From assembly GCA_035298385.1 (NCBI GenBank), contig DATGYC010000008.1:1-9364 (forward strand): a stretch of 9,364 nt of DNA, read 5' to 3'. The notes below the pieces were generated by a model. It was not told the origin of the DNA. It ran no database searches and saw nothing but the letters and a program-made list of their open reading frames with translations. Both the position numbers and the translations under genes were made by a program. This document shows, one piece after another, positions 1 to 6,621 of the stretch. Numbering within the stretch: position 1 is the stretch's first letter; each line of letters begins with the position of its first letter. This stretch comes from DATGYC01 sp035298385 (GTDB lineage Bacteria > Bacillota > Sulfobacillia > Symbiobacteriales > Symbiobacteriaceae).

Positions 1-1
1 G

Positions 2-238
2 GGGTGCACGATTGAGCACTTCGTGGAGCTGTCGAAGGCGGAGTCGGGCAAGGCCCGCTCCAACGCGATTATCGAGGAGACGGCCAACGTCACCTCGTAC
101 TGCAGCCGTGTCAGCTATGCGGTGGCGGTAAACGCCGAAGACCCGCGGGTCAAGGCGGTTGCCATTGGCGCCATGGACGTCTTCAACATCTGCTACATGG
201 GCCTAGAGACCGCCGAGTCCGTCATCGGCATGGGCTAG
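2..238 (+). CDS. 3' end of an unrecognised protein gene (5' truncated by the window)
   Basis: The reading frame is open from the first bases of the window to a TAG at 236-238, giving 78 residues of C-terminal sequence. A GTG at 23 could serve as a start, but no ribosome binding site precedes it and the frame continues upstream, so this is most likely the tail of a longer gene. The peptide is mixed and probably helical, with no membrane segment. It has short stretches such as NAIIEETANVTSYCSRVSYA and ends GLETAESVIGMG. I do not recognise the family and assign no function. Codon use is normal for the window (GC-rich third positions), which supports real coding. The gene ends about 25 bp before the nitric oxide reductase remnant, so a rearrangement may have brought the two together. 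Confidence 0.6.
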   Translation, partial: GCTIEHFVELSKAESGKARSNAIIEETANVTSYCSRVSYAVAVNAEDPRVKAVAIGAMDVFNICYMGLETAESVIGMG

Positions 239-254
239 CCCGGATTCCGACGGG

Positions 255-494
255 CCTGGATCAGGCCTCATGCAGACCTGGGCGAGTGTGGAGCACGGGC
301 TGTGGTACGCCCGGTCCGCAGAGTTCATGAAGACGCCCATCATGGATACGCTTCGCTGGATGCGGGTGATCGGTGATACCATCTTCGCTGCAGGCGTGCT
401 GGCGCTGGGCTGGTTCGTACTGGGACTGACGACAGGTTGGTCGGTGGAACGAGGGCCAGCCCCGCCTGAATACCGCGTGGGTTCGGGGCAATAA
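255..494 (+). pseudogene. norB: Remnant of the C-terminus of a nitric oxide reductase large subunit (qNor/NorB type)
   Basis: The frame from ATG 270 to TAA 492-494 encodes 74 residues. Seen: MQTWASVEHGLWYARSAEF, then TLRWMRVIGDTIFAAG, then a hydrophobic helix (ALGWFVLGLTTGW). Known: this order (EHG-W-ARS-EF, TL-W-R--GDTIF, last transmembrane helix ending GL-TG) is the extreme C-terminus of quinol-dependent nitric oxide reductases of the haem-copper oxidase superfamily. An intact qNor has roughly 750 residues and about 14 membrane helices. Only the last tenth is present, with none of the haem or iron ligands. In frame upstream, the similarity fades before GLMQTW and a stop lies at 204-206. No Shine-Dalgarno precedes ATG 270. 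This is best read as a gene remnant left by deletion or recombination, with the breakpoint near 255-268. The start coordinate given is approximate. Confidence 0.75.
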
Positions 495-525
495 CCAGTG
501 AAGGATGCGTGTCGATCACTTTGTG

Positions 526-556
526 ACGACCCCAGAGCAGATCGCTCTGGGGTCGT
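526..556 (+). terminator. Probable intrinsic terminator (13-bp stem)
   Basis: ACGACCCCAGAGC (526-538) pairs perfectly with GCTCTGGGGTCGT (544-556) around the 5-base loop AGATC. The stem sits 31 bases after the norB remnant's stop codon. The following bases, TATCTGTTC, are only weakly T-rich, so termination may be imperfect. It was probably the original terminator of the norB gene and now insulates the downstream promoter region. Confidence 0.65.
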
Positions 557-584
557 TATCTGTTCAACCGGATTAGCTTCATGT

Positions 585-622
585 GGACTTGGGCACAAGT
601 CCGTCGCTCCGCGACAGAGCGA
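585..622 (+). repeat. Two small tandem hairpins, the second with an alternative fold
   Basis: GGACTTG (585-591) pairs with CAAGTCC (596-602) around GGCA. Directly after it, GTCGC (603-607) pairs with GCGAC (611-615) around TCC. The second can instead fold as TCGCTC (604-609) with GAGCGA (617-622), which excludes the first form. A T-rich stretch (629-633) follows. The region lies between the terminator and the ROK promoter and has no convincing ORF. Its role is unknown: it could be a back-up terminator or a chance structure. Confidence 0.35.
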
Positions 623-720
623 ACTGTATTTTTCAAAAGTTATTTTTCGAACTCGCGTTTATAAGAAGGATAATACAGATATTAGTACAACTTTTAAAAG
701 TGTATCACAAAACTTGTTCG
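621..720 (+). promoter_or_regulatory. AT-rich promoter region of the ROK-led operon
   Basis: By direct count only 28 of these 100 bases are G or C, against GC-rich coding sequence on both sides, and the region ends at the Shine-Dalgarno of the first operon gene. Candidate -10 hexamers are TATAAG (660-665) and GATAAT (669-674). For the second, TTCGAA (646-651) lies at 17-bp spacing but matches the -35 consensus poorly. The hexamers are therefore tentative, while the assignment of the whole stretch as the operon's control region is firmer. Weak core promoter elements would fit a regulated promoter. Confidence 0.55.
686..704. promoter_or_regulatory. Palindromic candidate operator for the ROK regulator
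   Basis: ACTTTTAAAAGT (690-701) is a perfect 12-bp palindrome. It extends to flanking TAC (686-688) and GTA (702-704), with one extra A at 689 breaking the symmetry. It lies just downstream of the best -10 candidates and about 30 bp before ATG 733, where a bound repressor would block transcription. A degenerate relative, TTTTTCAAAAGT (629-640), lies 61 bp upstream, roughly six helical turns. That the ROK protein binds here is an inference from position; the site itself is seen in the sequence. Confidence 0.5.
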
Positions 721-732
721 GAGGTCGTGGGA

Positions 733-1899
733 ATGCCTCCTATTCACGCTCCGCCCACGTCAAGGACCGCAAGCGAGGACGTTGTGCTCCAAGCACTCTG
801 GTCCTTGACCACCGCGACGCGGGCCGATCTGGTGGCCGAAACAGGTCTCACACACCCGACGGTCTCTGCCGCCCTGGACCGCTTGACCGCCTCCGGTTGG
901 ATTATGCCCTGTGGGATCGGCTCGTCGACCGGCGGGCGCCGCCCCCACCTCTTCCGCTTCAATCCCGAGGCGGCGCTCTTGATCGGCCTGGACGTTGGGG
1001 GGACCAAGATTGCAGGCGGACTCCTCACGCTGAACGGGCGCCCCCTCGCTCGCCAAGTCCTACGTACGGTGGATGGACCAGCCGACCCCTTCGAACGCAT
1101 CTGTCAGGTAATCGATGCCCTCATCGCCGAAAGCCCACCCGGAAAGCCACTTCTCGGCATTGGTCTAGGTCTCCCAGGGGTGACCAATCGCAGCCGTGGC
1201 ACTGTCACCTTAGCGCCGGCATTAGGCTGGCGTCACTTCCCACTCGGCCCCCTCCTGACGGAGCGCTATGGCGTCACGATCCAACTGGAGAATGACGTCA
1301 ACGCCATCCTCCTGGGCGAGCGCTGGCGGGGCGCCGCTCGCTCCACTCGCCATGCCCTCTGCGTGGCGATCGGGACCGGGATCGGGGCAGCACTGCTCAT
1401 GGATGGCCGGCTCTACCGGGGCGCCACGGAGGCCGCAGGCGAGATCGGCTATACCGTGACGGATCGTTCCGTACTAGGCGCCCTCCCACCAGCCCCAGAC
1501 GGCTTCGGTTTTTTGGAGTCGTTGACGGCCGGGCCAGGCATTGCCCGGCGCGGGAGTGAGGCGCTGGGGCGCCCGGTCACGACCGCTGAGGTCTTTGAGG
1601 CGGCTCACACAGAGCCCGCAGCCGCTCAGGTCCTGGACGAGAGTGCCGCCCACCTAGCGATCGCCCTCGCCAACGCCATCGTGCTGCTCAACCCGGAGTT
1701 GGTCCTCTTGAGTGGCGGGGTGATGCAGAGCCCTGGACTCCTTGATCGCATGCGCCCGATCTTGCAACAGCTTATCCCAACATCCCCAGTCATTCAGCCC
1801 GCATCCCTCGGCGAACTGGCTGGCATTCTGGGCGCCGCCTCCCTGCTCCTAGGGGGCGATGGCGACCGCCTTCCTCCCGCCGCTGAAGTTGGACCCTGA
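733..1899 (+). CDS. ROK-family transcriptional regulator (NagC/XylR type) lacking the zinc motif
   Basis: A 388-residue protein, the usual length for ROK repressors. Residues about 12-55 form a winged helix-turn-helix that includes ADLVAETGLTHPTVSAALDR. A sugar-kinase-like domain follows, with the phosphate-binding motif LDVGGTK (86-92) and ENDVN (186-190), whose Asp188 corresponds to the catalytic base of ROK kinases. ROK proteins normally have GEIGH followed by a CxCGxxGC zinc site. Here the segment reads GEIGY (236-240) and no cysteines follow, so the structural zinc and the ligand-contacting His are absent. I chose ATG 733 because GGAGGT (720-725) lies 7 bases upstream. The frame is open back to 583, but that would translate the AT-rich promoter. 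The gene leads the operon and probably represses it, with a sugar or sugar-like inducer. A pure kinase role is less likely given the DNA-binding domain. Confidence 0.88.
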   Translation: MPPIHAPPTSRTASEDVVLQALWSLTTATRADLVAETGLTHPTVSAALDRLTASGWIMPCGIGSSTGGRRPHLFRFNPEAALLIGLDVGGTKIAGGLLTLNGRPLARQVLRTVDGPADPFERICQVIDALIAESPPGKPLLGIGLGLPGVTNRSRGTVTLAPALGWRHFPLGPLLTERYGVTIQLENDVNAILLGERWRGAARSTRHALCVAIGTGIGAALLMDGRLYRGATEAAGEIGYTVTDRSVLGALPPAPDGFGFLESLTAGPGIARRGSEALGRPVTTAEVFEAAHTEPAAAQVLDESAAHLAIALANAIVLLNPELVLLSGGVMQSPGLLDRMRPILQQLIPTSPVIQPASLGELAGILGAASLLLGGDGDRLPPAAEVGP

Positions 1900-1913
1900 G
1901 GAGGCTACCCAAG

Positions 1914-2843
1914 ATGATTCGGCTTCCGTCTGGCAAGAAGGTCATCGACTTCCACACGCATTTCTGGGCCACCCGACCCTCGGGGCAGCCCTCAAAGTCC
2001 CTGCACCCTGCCGCCTCCACCTACAACCGGGATCGCTCCCACCGTATGGCGTTGGAATGGGACCACTCCGACAGCCCGGAGCCGATGGTCACGACCCCAG
2101 AGGAAGAGGATCTCCTGATCGACCGCTGGGCCCAAGAGGTCGAACGCTACGACCTGGGCGCCGTCAACTTCCTGACCGGCTCCTCGAACACAGAGTTGGC
2201 ACGCGTGCTGCAGAAGTACCCCGGCAAGTTCTTCGGCTTCGCCCACCACAACCCGGGCGCCCCTGACTCCCTGGAACAGTTGCAGCACGCCGTAGAGGGC
2301 CTGGGGCTCAAAGGCTACAAGATGTTCGGCCCGCGCCAAGACCTGGACTGGATGGACCCACACCTCCAACCGATCTGGCGCTACATGGCGGACCACAAGT
2401 TGCCGCTTCTGATCCACTTCGGCCCGCTTGGACGTGCCGGCGGGGTCGTCTGGTCGAAGAACATCAACCCGCTCACCATCTTCCCCGTAGCGGCCAACTA
2501 CCCGGATATCCCGATCGTGGTGCCCCACTTCGGGTGCGGTTACATGCGGGAGTTGCTCCACCTCTGCTGGTCCTGCCCCAACGTCTACGTGGACACCTCC
2601 GGCTCGAACCAGTGGATGCGCTGGGAGCCCTACCCCATGGACATTGAGATCGCCTTCCGTAAGTTCTACGAGACGATCGGCCCCCAGCGGATCATCTTTG
2701 GTACGGACTCCATGTGGTTCCCCCGTGGCTTCGTCTACCGCTACCTGCAGGACCAGATGCGAGCCGTACGGACCCTCAACTTCCATGAAGCAGACATTGA
2801 TGACATCTTCCACAACAACGCGGCCCGGTTGCTACAACTATGA
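1914..2843 (+). CDS. Amidohydrolase-2 family metal-dependent hydrolase (TIM barrel)
   Basis: A 309-residue protein, typical of the amidohydrolase_2 family (lactonases, decarboxylases and related hydrolases of the amidohydrolase superfamily). Seen: the N-terminal strand VIDFHTHFW with the HxH metal pair His14/His16, His168 in LLIHFG, His205 in VVPHFGCGY, and the C-terminal catalytic Asp265 in IIFGTDSMW. These match the family's metal-site pattern in order and spacing. No signal peptide is visible, so it acts in the cytoplasm. The start ATG 1914 follows GAGGAGG (1898-1904), which overlaps the stop of the ROK gene, 14 bp away. The stop overlaps the next gene's start (ATGA, 2840-2843), so the hydrolase and the lyase are translationally coupled and probably catalyse consecutive steps. 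The substrate cannot be read from sequence. Hydrolysis of a lactone or amide, or decarboxylation, are all possible. Confidence 0.85.
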   Translation: MIRLPSGKKVIDFHTHFWATRPSGQPSKSLHPAASTYNRDRSHRMALEWDHSDSPEPMVTTPEEEDLLIDRWAQEVERYDLGAVNFLTGSSNTELARVLQKYPGKFFGFAHHNPGAPDSLEQLQHAVEGLGLKGYKMFGPRQDLDWMDPHLQPIWRYMADHKLPLLIHFGPLGRAGGVVWSKNINPLTIFPVAANYPDIPIVVPHFGCGYMRELLHLCWSCPNVYVDTSGSNQWMRWEPYPMDIEIAFRKFYETIGPQRIIFGTDSMWFPRGFVYRYLQDQMRAVRTLNFHEADIDDIFHNNAARLLQL

Positions 2844-4309
2844 GCCGCTCCGCCATCTACGTGAAGACCGTCCTGGCGCCCTGCTTTGAGGTAGCCAAGC
2901 GCCGCTTCTACGAGCGCATTATGGACGTCAACCTCGCTCACGTGATCATGCTCCATGATCGAAAGATCATCCCAGCGAGAGCGGGCCAGGCGGTAGCCGC
3001 CTGCCTGCTTGCCCAGCGTGAAACACCGCCCACCGAGAACTACAATCCTCGCTACGAGGATCTCTTCTTCCTGATTGAAGCCCGCGTCGAGGCGTCCGTT
3101 GGCGAGGAGAACGCCGGGCACATGCATGTCGCCTTCTCCCGCAACGACCTGGATGCCGCCATCTTCCGGATGGCGCTCCGGGAGGATCTGCTCGGCCTTG
3201 CGGACGGCCTTCTGGCCGTTCGAGCGGCCGTCCTGGCCCTGGCAACCCAGCACCGTGAGACGGTGATGCCCGCTCACACGCACAACCAGCAGGCCCAGCC
3301 GACCACCCTCGCCCACTATCTGCTGGCCGTGGAAGGGAACCTGTGCCGTGACACCGAGCGGCTGCTGGCGATCCTCCCGCGCCTCAACCGCTCGCCCATG
3401 GGCGCCTGCGCCCTGGCCACGACCGGCTTCCCAATCGATCGGCACCAAGTCGGTGGCCTGCTCGGGTTTGATGGCCTGGTCATCAACGCCTACGACGCCG
3501 TCTCTGGCGTCGACCATGTCCTGGAGACCGGCGGCGTCCTGCAGACCCTGGGCGCCAATCTCTCCCGGTTCGTCTGTGACCTTCTCCTCTGGTCGACCAA
3601 CGAGTTCGCTGTGCTCACCCTACCGGACCCGCTGGTACAGATCTCCTCGATCATGCCCCAGAAGCGGAACCCGGTTGCCCTGGAGCACCTCCGGGCGATC
3701 CTCTCACGCCTCCTGGGTCAGGCGGGCGCCCTCTTCCTGCTCGCCCACAACGTCCCCCTGGGGGATATCAACGACGTCGGCGATGACCTGCAACCCGTTC
3801 TCGAGGGCGCCGTCCACGAGGCTTGTGCCGCGCTTACCCTCATGGCCGAGACCGTCCGCCACGTCCAGTTTGATGTGCCGCTCCTTGCGCGCCGGGCGCG
3901 GGACTCCTTCGCCCCGGTGACCGAGTTGGCCGATACACTGGTCCGGACCGAAGCGCTCCCGTTCCGGCAGGCCCACCACGTGGTCGCTGCGCTGGTCGCC
4001 CGGCTCCGCCACGCTGGGAAGCGCCTCTCCGAGTCGACCCTCGTCGATCTAGACGAGGCGGCCAAGGCGGTCTTGGGCCGTTCCGTCCAGTTGACGGAAC
4101 CCCAGTACCAGGCAGCGATCGACCCGGTTACCTTCGTCGAGCGTCGGTCGGTACTGGGCGGTCCAGCTCCCCTGGAGACCACCCGTGCCCTGGCGGCGGC
4201 CCAAAGTGCCCTGCAAGCAGCCCAAGATGACGTCACGGCCCGGCGCACGGCTCTAGCCCAAGCCCAAGCCGACCTGCTGGCGCAAGCCAACCGGGTGGCC
4301 CACCCGTAG
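2840..4309 (+). CDS. Argininosuccinate lyase-like enzyme (fumarase/aspartase superfamily)
   Basis: A 489-residue protein, slightly longer than argininosuccinate lyase (about 450-480). Seen in order: HVAFSRND (96-103, cf. GRSRND of ArgH), HTHNQQAQPT (146-155, cf. the TH-Q-AQP motif with the conserved active-site His), SPMGACALATTGFPIDR (cf. ArgH ALAGT-FPIDR), and the mobile-loop signature SSIMPQKRNP (269-278) carrying the catalytic Ser. Catalytic elements are therefore intact and beta-elimination releasing fumarate or a similar product is expected. It differs from ArgH in the bases around SRND and in having an Ala/Gln-rich, probably coiled-coil tail (445-489). No arginine-pathway gene is nearby; it sits between a hydrolase and a transporter. 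A catabolic C-N lyase is therefore more likely than ArgH. Family relatives such as EDDS lyase act on N-substituted aspartates. No Shine-Dalgarno precedes ATG 2840, consistent with coupling through the ATGA overlap. Confidence 0.85.
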   Translation: MSRSAIYVKTVLAPCFEVAKRRFYERIMDVNLAHVIMLHDRKIIPARAGQAVAACLLAQRETPPTENYNPRYEDLFFLIEARVEASVGEENAGHMHVAFSRNDLDAAIFRMALREDLLGLADGLLAVRAAVLALATQHRETVMPAHTHNQQAQPTTLAHYLLAVEGNLCRDTERLLAILPRLNRSPMGACALATTGFPIDRHQVGGLLGFDGLVINAYDAVSGVDHVLETGGVLQTLGANLSRFVCDLLLWSTNEFAVLTLPDPLVQISSIMPQKRNPVALEHLRAILSRLLGQAGALFLLAHNVPLGDINDVGDDLQPVLEGAVHEACAALTLMAETVRHVQFDVPLLARRARDSFAPVTELADTLVRTEALPFRQAHHVVAALVARLRHAGKRLSESTLVDLDEAAKAVLGRSVQLTEPQYQAAIDPVTFVERRSVLGGPAPLETTRALAAAQSALQAAQDDVTARRTALAQAQADLLAQANRVAHP

Positions 4310-4340
4310 CCCTCATCTCTATCTCTAGGAGGAGAACGAC

Positions 4341-5648
4341 GTGCAGCTGAAGATGCGGCGTACCGCAGCACTAGCGACAAGCAGCGCCCTGCTCCTGACC
4401 CTCGCCCTGGCTGGTTGCGCGACCAAGTCGGACGGCGCCCCGAAGAGCGGGACCCCAGCCGGCAACGAGCCGGTCACCATCGAATACTGGCAGTACTTCT
4501 ATGAGTCCAAGAAGAACCTGGTCGATCAGCTGATCAAGGAGTTCCAGGATAAGAACCCCGGCATCACCGTCAACCACGTCACCTTCCCGTACGAGCAGTA
4601 CAACGAGAAGGTCGCGGCCGCCGTCTCCGCCGGCAAGGGGCCAGACGTGATCAACCTCTACTACGGTTGGCTCCCACTCTACGTCGACTCCGGTTACCTG
4701 CAGGCCCTGCCAGAGTCCGCCTTCCAGCCCGCCACCATCCAGAAGGAGTTCTTCCCGCTGGTCGACGCGGCCAAGATGGACGGTAAGTACTACGTGGTCC
4801 CCACGGCCGTTCGTACCCTCGCCATGCTCTACAACCAGGACCTCTTCAAGGCAGCCGGGATCGCTGCCCCGCCCAAGACCTGGGACGAGCTCGTCGATCA
4901 GTCCAAGAAGCTGACCAAGCGGGATGGCTCCGGCAAGCTGGAGCAGGTCGGCTTCTACTTCAACACCGGCGGTCAGGGCCACAACTGGTACCGTGAGGTC
5001 CTCACCCGCCAGGTCGGTGTCAAGCCGCTCTCTGCGGACCAGAAGAAGGTGCAGTGGGGCTCGGACGATGCGCTCAAGGCCTTCCAGTGGTGGGTCGACC
5101 TGCAGAAGGTCCATAAGGTCGGCGAGATCGGCTTCATGACTGACGACGTCACCGCCTTCAAGGCCGGCAAGGCGGCCATGGACGTGGATGGCTCCTTCCG
5201 CCTTGGCAACCTGAAGGACGTCCCCTTTAACTTCGCCTCGGCCGAGTTGCCTGTCGGTCCGAACGGGGAGAAGCACACCATGGCCTCCTTCTGGGCCAAC
5301 GGCATCACCAAGCAGGCGAAGGGCGCCAAGCTGGACGCCTCCATCAAGTTCCTCCAGTTCCTCACCCAGCCAGATGTCATGGAGCGCTGGACGAATGCGA
5401 CCGGCGAGCTGCCCGCCCGTCCGGAGGTCGCCCAGAAGTTCGCCAACGACCCGAAGCTGAAGGGATTCATCGACGGCCTCCCCTACGCTCACGCCACCTT
5501 CTTCGTCGATGAGAAGAAGGACCGTCAGGCGCTGATCGACGCTGTTGACTCGGTATTGCTGAAGAACACCGACTACAAGGCTGCGCTACAGGCGGCGGCC
5601 AAGAGCGTTCAGGCCGATTTTGACGAGTACTGGTCCAAGCGGAAGTAG
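4341..5648 (+). CDS. ABC transporter solute-binding lipoprotein (sugar type, family 1)
   Basis: A 435-residue lipoprotein. The N-terminus has basic residues (K4, R6, R7), a hydrophobic stretch and the lipobox LAGC with Cys26, so the mature protein would be lipid-anchored outside the membrane. The mature part starts with VTIEYWQYF, then DQLIKEFQDKNPGITV and KGPDVINLYYGW, and later AMLYNQDLFKAAGI, the pattern of family-1 extracellular solute-binding proteins that serve CUT1 sugar importers. GTG 4341 was chosen as start because AGGAGGAG (4327-4334) lies 6 bases upstream; the ATG at 4353 is too far. The gene lies 31 bp after the lyase and 20 bp before the first permease, inside one operon. Many aromatic residues (YW, YY, W) suit carbohydrate stacking, but the ligand could also be a glycoside, a sugar acid or a polyol derivative. 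Confidence 0.92.
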   Translation: MQLKMRRTAALATSSALLLTLALAGCATKSDGAPKSGTPAGNEPVTIEYWQYFYESKKNLVDQLIKEFQDKNPGITVNHVTFPYEQYNEKVAAAVSAGKGPDVINLYYGWLPLYVDSGYLQALPESAFQPATIQKEFFPLVDAAKMDGKYYVVPTAVRTLAMLYNQDLFKAAGIAAPPKTWDELVDQSKKLTKRDGSGKLEQVGFYFNTGGQGHNWYREVLTRQVGVKPLSADQKKVQWGSDDALKAFQWWVDLQKVHKVGEIGFMTDDVTAFKAGKAAMDVDGSFRLGNLKDVPFNFASAELPVGPNGEKHTMASFWANGITKQAKGAKLDASIKFLQFLTQPDVMERWTNATGELPARPEVAQKFANDPKLKGFIDGLPYAHATFFVDEKKDRQALIDAVDSVLLKNTDYKAALQAAAKSVQADFDEYWSKRK

Positions 5649-5668
5649 CCGCCGGAAGGAGGCCACCT

Positions 5669-6613
5669 ATGGCCGTCGCTCGCTCCCAACCGGCTCCAGC
5701 CCCTGGCAAGAAGCCAGCCATGCGCGGGTCCACCCTCTTTAGGGCCCGCGCCCGCTGGGCCTGGTTGATGCTCTCCTTGCCGCTCCTCTTCTTCCTGGTG
5801 GTGCGGCTTCTCCCCACGCTCTACGCCATGCGGATGTCCTTCTACGACTGGAAGATCCTTGCGGAGACGCACCCCTGGGTAGGCCTGGCCAACTACGTCA
5901 AGCTCTTTAAGGATCCTAACTTCCTACAGTCCCTCCGCAACACCTTCGTCTATGTCCTGGTCGGCGTGCCGCTGCAGTTGGCACTGGGGTTGGTTGTCGC
6001 CCTGGCGATTCAATCCGTCAACCGCTTCCAGGGGCTCTACCGATTCCTCTACTTCCTGCCCTACGTCACCTCATCGATCGCCGTGGGCTGGGTCTGGCGC
6101 TGGATGCTCCAGGAGCACGGCGGATTGGTCAATGAGGTGCTTCACGTCTTTGGCATTCCGGCCCAGAAGTTCCTGGGTAGCCCCACCCAAGCGATCTACT
6201 GCATCATTATGGCGATCGTCTGGCAAGGGCTTGGCTTCTCCATGGTGATCTTCCTGGCCGGGCTGGAGGCGGTCCCCACCTCCTTCTATGAGGCGGCCGC
6301 ACTGGACGGCGCCTCAGCCTGGGCCCGCTTCCGCTACATCACCCTGCCGCTGATCAACCCCACCATCGTCTTCTCAGGCATCGTCGGCACCATTCGCTAC
6401 CTGCAGGTCTTCTCAGAGGTCTACTCCATGAGTTCGCAGGGCGCCGGCGGCCCGCTGGGCTCGACCAAGACACTCGTCCTCTTCATCTACGAGGAGGCGT
6501 TCAAGTCGTTCAAGATGGGGTACGCCTCAGCGGCCACAGTCGTGCTCTTCCTGATCATCATGCTCCTGACCCTCTTGCAGTCCCGCGTCATCACCCGCCG
6601 GGTGGAGTACTAG
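5669..6613 (+). CDS. ABC transporter permease, CUT1 sugar type (MalF/UgpA-like)
   Basis: A 314-residue inner-membrane protein with six predicted helices at about residues 30-52, 88-115, 125-145, 170-190, 228-248 and 283-305. The cytoplasmic EAA loop begins EAAALDGASAWARFRYITLP at residue 208 and contacts the ATPase in this family. A basic, proline-rich N-terminal tail (about 25 residues) precedes the first helix. The start ATG 5669 follows AAGGAGG (5656-5662) with a 6-base spacer, 20 bp after the binding protein's stop. It should pair with the next gene to form the membrane channel for the solute captured by the lipoprotein. Substrate specificity cannot be told from the permease. Confidence 0.93.
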   Translation: MAVARSQPAPAPGKKPAMRGSTLFRARARWAWLMLSLPLLFFLVVRLLPTLYAMRMSFYDWKILAETHPWVGLANYVKLFKDPNFLQSLRNTFVYVLVGVPLQLALGLVVALAIQSVNRFQGLYRFLYFLPYVTSSIAVGWVWRWMLQEHGGLVNEVLHVFGIPAQKFLGSPTQAIYCIIMAIVWQGLGFSMVIFLAGLEAVPTSFYEAAALDGASAWARFRYITLPLINPTIVFSGIVGTIRYLQVFSEVYSMSSQGAGGPLGSTKTLVLFIYEEAFKSFKMGYASAATVVLFLIIMLLTLLQSRVITRRVEY

Positions 6614-6621
6614 GAGGTCGT

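Noticed and set aside
270..494. Intact small membrane protein starting at ATG 270
   Set aside because: The sequence matches the C-terminal end of qNor from its first residues, and there is no Shine-Dalgarno. A remnant explains it better than a new small gene.
583..732. N-terminal extension of the ROK gene from GTG 583
   Set aside because: The extra 50 codons cover the AT-rich promoter region and the palindrome, have no ribosome binding site, and encode a peptide unlike ROK N-termini. GGAGGT before ATG 733 decides the start.
498..1295. Long overlapping + strand frame (265 codons)
   Set aside because: Its sequence is Arg/Pro-rich and low in complexity, it overlaps the well-supported ROK gene in another frame, and it lacks a ribosome binding site. 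It is a shadow of GC-rich coding.
4250..4290. Short CCCAAG-type direct repeats near the end of the lyase gene
   Set aside because: They encode alternating Ala-Gln codons of the helical tail and are explained by protein composition; no mobile or CRISPR structure is present.
2840..4309. Naming this gene argH
   Set aside because: The motifs are of the argininosuccinate lyase family, but the operon is a regulator-hydrolase-importer set with no arginine genes. The symbol would claim a role the context does not support.
4371..5492. Long minus-strand open frame (373 codons) opposite the binding protein
   Set aside because: It mirrors the codon bias of the + strand gene, has Leu/Val/Gly/Asp-rich sequence without a recognisable fold, and has no start signals.
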